This document shows, in pieces, positions 31,826 through 34,502 of a stretch of DNA of 34,502 nt. Position numbers and translations under genes: made by a program. The notes below the pieces were generated by a model. It saw only the letters and a list, made by a program, of their open reading frames with translations. It was not told where the DNA came from and searched no databases. The stretch lies in the IMG/VR virus record IMGVR_UViG_3300017598_000208, positions 1 to 34,502 of that record; one strand, given 5' to 3'. How positions within the stretch are numbered: position 1 is the first letter of the stretch; every line of letters begins with the position of its first letter. Origin of the DNA: a virus.

Positions 31826-32481
31826 ATCAACTCCTTTACCTTCGCGTAGGTTTCTTTGTCAGTCATCACACTAGTAAATCCTTCAACCAACACGGCTATC
31901 TTAGACTCCATTGCCTGCACCTCCTCAAGTTCAACACTTGTTAGATGGTTCCTAATATTATCAGTCGTTTTCAGCCCACGATCCTCCTTAATCTTCTTTA
32001 CAGTCGAGCCAAGTACCTTTTTGTAAACGAGTTTCGTATAATTCCCGAAAGCAAACCGCTTGTGATTTGTGTTGTCTTGAAGATTTTGATTTATTGAGTC
32101 GGTTAGCGAATGCCTTACCATTTTACCGATTGACCTAGTTTCTGATCGCGCGAAAAGTTCATGCTCCATAAAATTGAATTGTTTTATGAAAGCAACTTTT
32201 ATCAAATTGGCTTTTTTACCGTTGAAGCTCATAACTATAAACATGAACTGATCACGGTCTAAAAGGTATTCTTGATAAGTCTTACCTCTTGAATCAGTGT
32301 AATCTCGCTGCGTAACTTTACGCACCGAAAAAAACTCAACACTATCATTTCTTATAAATGAGTTAACAACTCTAACCACATCAGAATGACGCTTATTAAA
32401 TTCTTTAGCGATTATTCGAGTTGATGCGACTGGTGTGGCTTTTGAAATATCTTGGGTGGTTAATTGTACGAGGGTATTCAT
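31822..32481 (-). CDS. rha: Rha-family phage regulatory protein
   Basis: 219 residues. The N-terminal segment (STRIIAKEFNKRHSDVVRVV) and the continuation (KVTQRDYTDSRGKTYQEYLL, DRDQFMFIVMSFNGKKANLI) are the Rha domain. That domain occurs in lambdoid and temperate phages and alters growth in hosts lacking IHF. The C-terminal half (about 120-219) is helical, basic and unassigned (HKRFAFGNYTKLVYKKVLGS). It is the first gene of the leftward late strand, behind a promoter that overlaps a perfect inverted repeat. Confidence 0.85.
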   Translation of the reverse strand: MNTLVQLTTQDISKATPVASTRIIAKEFNKRHSDVVRVVNSFIRNDSVEFFSVRKVTQRDYTDSRGKTYQEYLLDRDQFMFIVMSFNGKKANLIKVAFIKQFNFMEHELFARSETRSIGKMVRHSLTDSINQNLQDNTNHKRFAFGNYTKLVYKKVLGSTVKKIKEDRGLKTTDNIRNHLTSVELEEVQAMESKIAVLVEGFTSVMTDKETYAKVKELI

Positions 32482-32553
32482 AACTAAGGCTCATTTTAGT
32501 GGGTTTGTGTTGGTACTTGCCGGCAATGAGTAACCGGCGTTCGCAACAACTAC

Positions 32554-32604
32554 AGTATAGCACAATATTAAAGGGTTGCTCAATTAAGAACAACCCTTTA
32601 ATAT
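32554..32604 (-). promoter_or_regulatory. rha promoter within a perfect inverted repeat
   Basis: ATATTAAAGGGTTG (32565-32578) and CAACCCTTTAATAT (32591-32604) are perfect complements separated by 12 bases. Between and beside them, on the minus strand, TTGAGC, 18 bp and the extended -10 TGCTATACT (TATACT = 32559-32554) make a promoter for rha. One arm of the repeat fills the spacer, so a dimer bound there would block it. The stem has no U-run and is unlikely to be a terminator. Confidence 0.6.
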
Positions 32605-33245
32605 GGGGATATTGCCGATGGCTTGCAGGCCACGGGAACAGATACACATGAATACCATCACCGCTTCGGCATGACGCAATTCTATCAAATCTGTTTCTAC
32701 CCTTGCAAGCTTTCGTTTAGATAGTACGGTTTCACCATGCCCCAACTTGGGCTGATTACTGGCAAGTGTCATAGAAGAGGGTACTGACCTGCCCCGCCAG
32801 CATCAGTAAGTGGACACAGGTTCAATATTGGACGCTGGTCGCCCTTGGGATTCCATGTAGAGTACGGACCGTTGAGATTGGATAGACGCCTCTTCAATCC
32901 AGAATGCTGAGAGCAAGTGTAGGTTATAGGATCTGTAAAGTCCTTGCGCTGGCACCAAGTTTTAAAGTGCCTTCACTCAGTTGTTATAAGACTATCGAAT
33001 ACAGCGCCTTTCCATTTTTTCACCTTAGTTGAGTCTTAGTGTACTCAAGATTTTATGGTATGTGATTGATTGACAAACTACCCTATTAAGTTAAAAAAGC
33101 ACTGTTCCAAATGAATGTTTAGCGTTAACCGTTCCTCCTCATGTTTACTGCTAAATACTCGCATCGCCACTATACCAAGCCAGCCTAATACCTCTTTGGT
33201 AAAGTTTCTTTACACTACCTGCCGATAATATAGTTACTAACAGCC

Positions 33246-33254
33246 TGTGGATAA
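33246..33254 (-). promoter_or_regulatory. DnaA box
   Basis: TGTGGATAA is the complement of TTATCCACA, an exact match to the strong DnaA-binding consensus. It is a single copy in this non-coding stretch, 11 bases before the terminator, so a chance match is possible. Confidence 0.4.
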
Positions 33255-33264
33255 CTCAAATAGT

Positions 33265-33294
33265 AGGCACAAAAAAGCCCGCATAAAGCAGGCT
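33265..33294 (-). terminator. Terminator of the rep operon (exact copy of 1800-1829)
   Basis: The same 30-base block as at 1800-1829, read leftward AGCCTGC-TTTAT-GCGGGCT-TTTTTTG. It follows the ParB-like gene by 57 bases and ends the operon that begins with the RepL-like gene and crosses the contig junction. Confidence 0.85.
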
Positions 33295-33351
33295 AAAATT
33301 TGAAGTAACACACCATGAGCGGCTAGTGTATCACGAATTTATTATTGCCGA

Positions 33352-34122
33352 TTAAATAACTGGGAATCTCTCATTTCCAAAACTAAAAAATATTCTTTTT
33401 ATTTCCCTGGACTCAATGAAAGCCCGATAAGATTTTATAGTTACAGCAGCGCCTTCAGTTTTAGCCCTGGCATAGTTGGTGCCTTTTCGAGCCTCCCACT
33501 CATACAGCCTTTTAACTGGACAGTTCATACTATCAAACAGGCCGTCATTGTACTTTTTGATAAATCGATTAACGCCGTCTACATCTTTTCCCGATAAAAT
33601 ATAAAGTGCTGCGACTTGATGCGTTTTATATTTCAATGTTACTGCCACAAACTCCTCTAAATCCCTATTATCTACAACAAACTTCAGGACTTCATTATTT
33701 GAAAATCTGCGCCGGGTGCAAAACTTAAAATCACCATCGTTATGATTAAATTCGTTCAATTCTAAAATCATTCTAGCTATAGCGGTTAACCTGTTTGAGT
33801 TTCTATTGCCATTCATAGCTATGATGTCATTAGCTGTCCTCAGACGCCCTGTGTCAATCGTTGCAAAAGCCAGGTCTGACTGCACCCCTTCAACTTTTTC
33901 TGTCTCGAACGGAACGCCTGAAGCCACACAAGCCATTAATCTATGCTGACCATCCAGTAACACGCCGTTTGCGCCAATCACTATCGACTGACCATTATAG
34001 ATCCATTCGCCCTCTTTCATTTGTCTTGCTAAAAAATCTACATGTTTATAATTTACTTTTCTATTATCAGTATTTCGACTTAATATAGATTTTGCTTCAG
34101 TTGGTGTGATTAAAAATTTCAT
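33352..34122 (-). CDS. ParB/Srx-fold phage protein
   Basis: 256 residues. The N-terminus (MKFLITPTEAKSILSRNTDN) leads to a domain with GEWIYNGQSIVIGANGVLLD and the signature DGQHRL at 57-62, continuing ACVASGVPFETEKVEGV. GQHRL-type sequences mark the ParB N-terminal/sulfiredoxin fold, where the conserved Gly-Gln-His-Arg region binds nucleotide. Related phage proteins have no established role; some ParB-fold enzymes hydrolyse CTP. The rest of the chain is helical. No ParA gene is present, so a true partition role is not supported. AAAGGT lies seven bases before the ATG. Confidence 0.7.
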   Translation of the reverse strand: MKFLITPTEAKSILSRNTDNRKVNYKHVDFLARQMKEGEWIYNGQSIVIGANGVLLDGQHRLMACVASGVPFETEKVEGVQSDLAFATIDTGRLRTANDIIAMNGNRNSNRLTAIARMILELNEFNHNDGDFKFCTRRRFSNNEVLKFVVDNRDLEEFVAVTLKYKTHQVAALYILSGKDVDGVNRFIKKYNDGLFDSMNCPVKRLYEWEARKGTNYARAKTEGAAVTIKSYRAFIESREIKRIFFSFGNERFPVI

Positions 34123-34143
34123 GGTTTTTACCTTTTAGTTATA

Positions 34144-34284
34144 TTATTTTATTAAACTTACTATCAACCAGGCCAATACAGCCATCGTTACCACAGGCCC
34201 CACTATTGCACTTGCTACAGCAGCCCGCTGGCGTTCAATTTTAAACTTTCTAATCTCTCGATCCATCACGCATTCTTCGTACAT
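34144..34284 (-). CDS. Small single-pass membrane protein (46 aa)
   Basis: Begins MYEECVMDREIRKFKIERQR, then AAVASAIVGPVVTMAVLAWL, one transmembrane segment at residues about 21-44. The ATG at 34284 has AAGGA upstream. The frame is open further to 34362, but that would overlap the preceding gene by 50 bases. Probably N-in, C-out; function unknown. Confidence 0.6.
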   Translation of the reverse strand: MYEECVMDREIRKFKIERQRAAVASAIVGPVVTMAVLAWLIVSLIK

Positions 34285-34312
34285 TTCTATCCTTTTAAAA
34301 CTATTAACGACA

Positions 34313-34502
34313 TTATTTAAAGTTGATAAACGCGAAAACTTCCAGCCACTTTTCCCGGTCAATATTATGACCTAGCGTCCTTACTATTCGATTTTCTTCT
34401 CTGTCCCTGTCATCCGATGTTATGGCGTCTCTCAAATTGCGTAAAATTACGCCTTTTGCCTGTGCTGGTATATTGCCCCACTCTTTTATAATCTCATCAC
34501 AA
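34313..34502 (-). CDS. Small conserved phage protein, C-terminal part (crosses the contig ends)
   Basis: This is the continuation of the frame that starts at 72. Counting the shared 10 bases once, it reads through FCDEIIKEWGNIPAQAKGVI, then LRNLRDAITSDDRDREENRI and ends EKWLEVFAFINFK at TAA (34315-34313). The pattern W-x-x-I-P-x-x-A-K-x-V-I-x-R-x-L and the following acidic helix fit the small phage family named for the other half. The uninterrupted frame across the junction is the evidence that the contig closes on itself. It is 29 bases upstream of the next gene. Confidence 0.75.
   Translation of the reverse strand, partial: CDEIIKEWGNIPAQAKGVILRNLRDAITSDDRDREENRIVRTLGHNIDREKWLEVFAFINFK

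Larger units (their letters stand above)
32482..33351. other. Gene-free stretch between rha and the ParB-like gene
   Basis: About 870 bases without a credible gene. Short frames, such as the 62-codon one at 32772-32584, lack ribosome binding sites. Its rha side holds the promoter and inverted repeat. From about 32605 to 33000 the sequence appears less AT-rich than its surroundings. It includes TGACCTGCCCC at 32786, which resembles ends of IS3-family elements, with GTGGACAC 15 bases further on. At 33246-33254 there is one perfect DnaA box (TGTGGATAA), and at 33265-33294 a terminator. No transposase is present. The content in between is unexplained. Confidence 0.5.

Noticed and set aside
32584-32772. 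Leftward 62-codon frame (MTLASNQPKLGHGETVLSKR start)
   Set aside because: There is no ribosome binding site, and it runs into the rha inverted repeat. Its sequence is somewhat protein-like, so it is mentioned only as possible decayed coding DNA.
33352-34122. True plasmid partition ParB
   Set aside because: It has the DGQHRL-type ParB fold signature only, with no HTH domain, no ParA neighbour and no parS-like repeats. It resembles common phage ParB-fold proteins instead.
1-34502. Integrase, attP site or CI-type repressor
   Set aside because: No tyrosine or serine recombinase motifs and no classical repressor are seen among the proteins. The HTH proteins look like activators or accessory factors.
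1-34502. CRISPR array or anti-CRISPR gene
   Set aside because: The iteron-like repeats are short, irregular and without unique spacers, and no small gene matches an anti-CRISPR I can recognise.

Overview
The window looks like the complete genome of a short-tailed (podovirus-type) tailed phage. Both ends carry the same 10 bases (1-10 = 34493-34502). An 84-residue reading frame runs through that junction without interruption, so the molecule is circular or circularly permuted, about 34,492 bp once the overlap is removed. The base composition is AT-rich. The virion genes have the order and character of the P22 morphogenetic block: terminase, portal, scaffold, coat, gp4, gp10, gp14, three ejection proteins, tailspike. 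The lambdoid-type accessory genes ninB, ninG, rha and Gp157 point to a gammaproteobacterial host, which is an inference. I see no integrase, excisionase, CI-type repressor, DNA polymerase, tRNA gene or CRISPR array.

Layout. (1) A leftward accessory operon runs from a divergent control region (3541-3685) to a terminator at 1800-1829: a ribbon-helix-helix-like regulator, a 168-residue unknown, a minimal C5-methyltransferase-like protein, a small unknown and a Zn-ribbon protein. (2) A control region at 1153-1864 carries two iteron-like arrays with a 22-24 bp period beside a RepL-like winged-helix gene. That gene starts a leftward operon that crosses the contig ends and finishes after a ParB-fold gene, at a second copy of the same terminator (33265-33294). 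(3) A rightward early operon (3686-10527) holds two small unknowns, a Rad52-like annealing protein, Gp157, SSB, an HTH protein, an SF2 helicase, a zinc-ribbon/Toprim primase, another HTH protein, NinB and NinG. (4) The rest, 10510-32481, is leftward: Rha and a coiled-coil protein, the lysis cassette, a cluster of surface or adhesin-like proteins, then the P22-like packaging, head, ejection and tailspike genes.

How the genes work together. The early operon supplies replication (primase plus helicase, with the host polymerase presumed) and single-strand annealing recombination. The RepL-like protein and iterons suggest a plasmid-style initiation site. The late region is almost continuously translationally coupled (ATGA and TAATG overlaps). 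Internal promoters lie before scaffold/coat, after coat and before the lysis and surface genes; several share a TGCTATACTG-type extended -10 element.

Most notable points: an in-frame amber codon inside the holin-like gene; the iteron and RepL-like region in a phage without an integrase; an RHH-type operator array in the divergent early promoter; a perfect 14-bp inverted repeat over the rha promoter; a tandem set of small virion-like genes where P22 has its tail needle; and a gene-free, foreign-looking block at 32605-33264.
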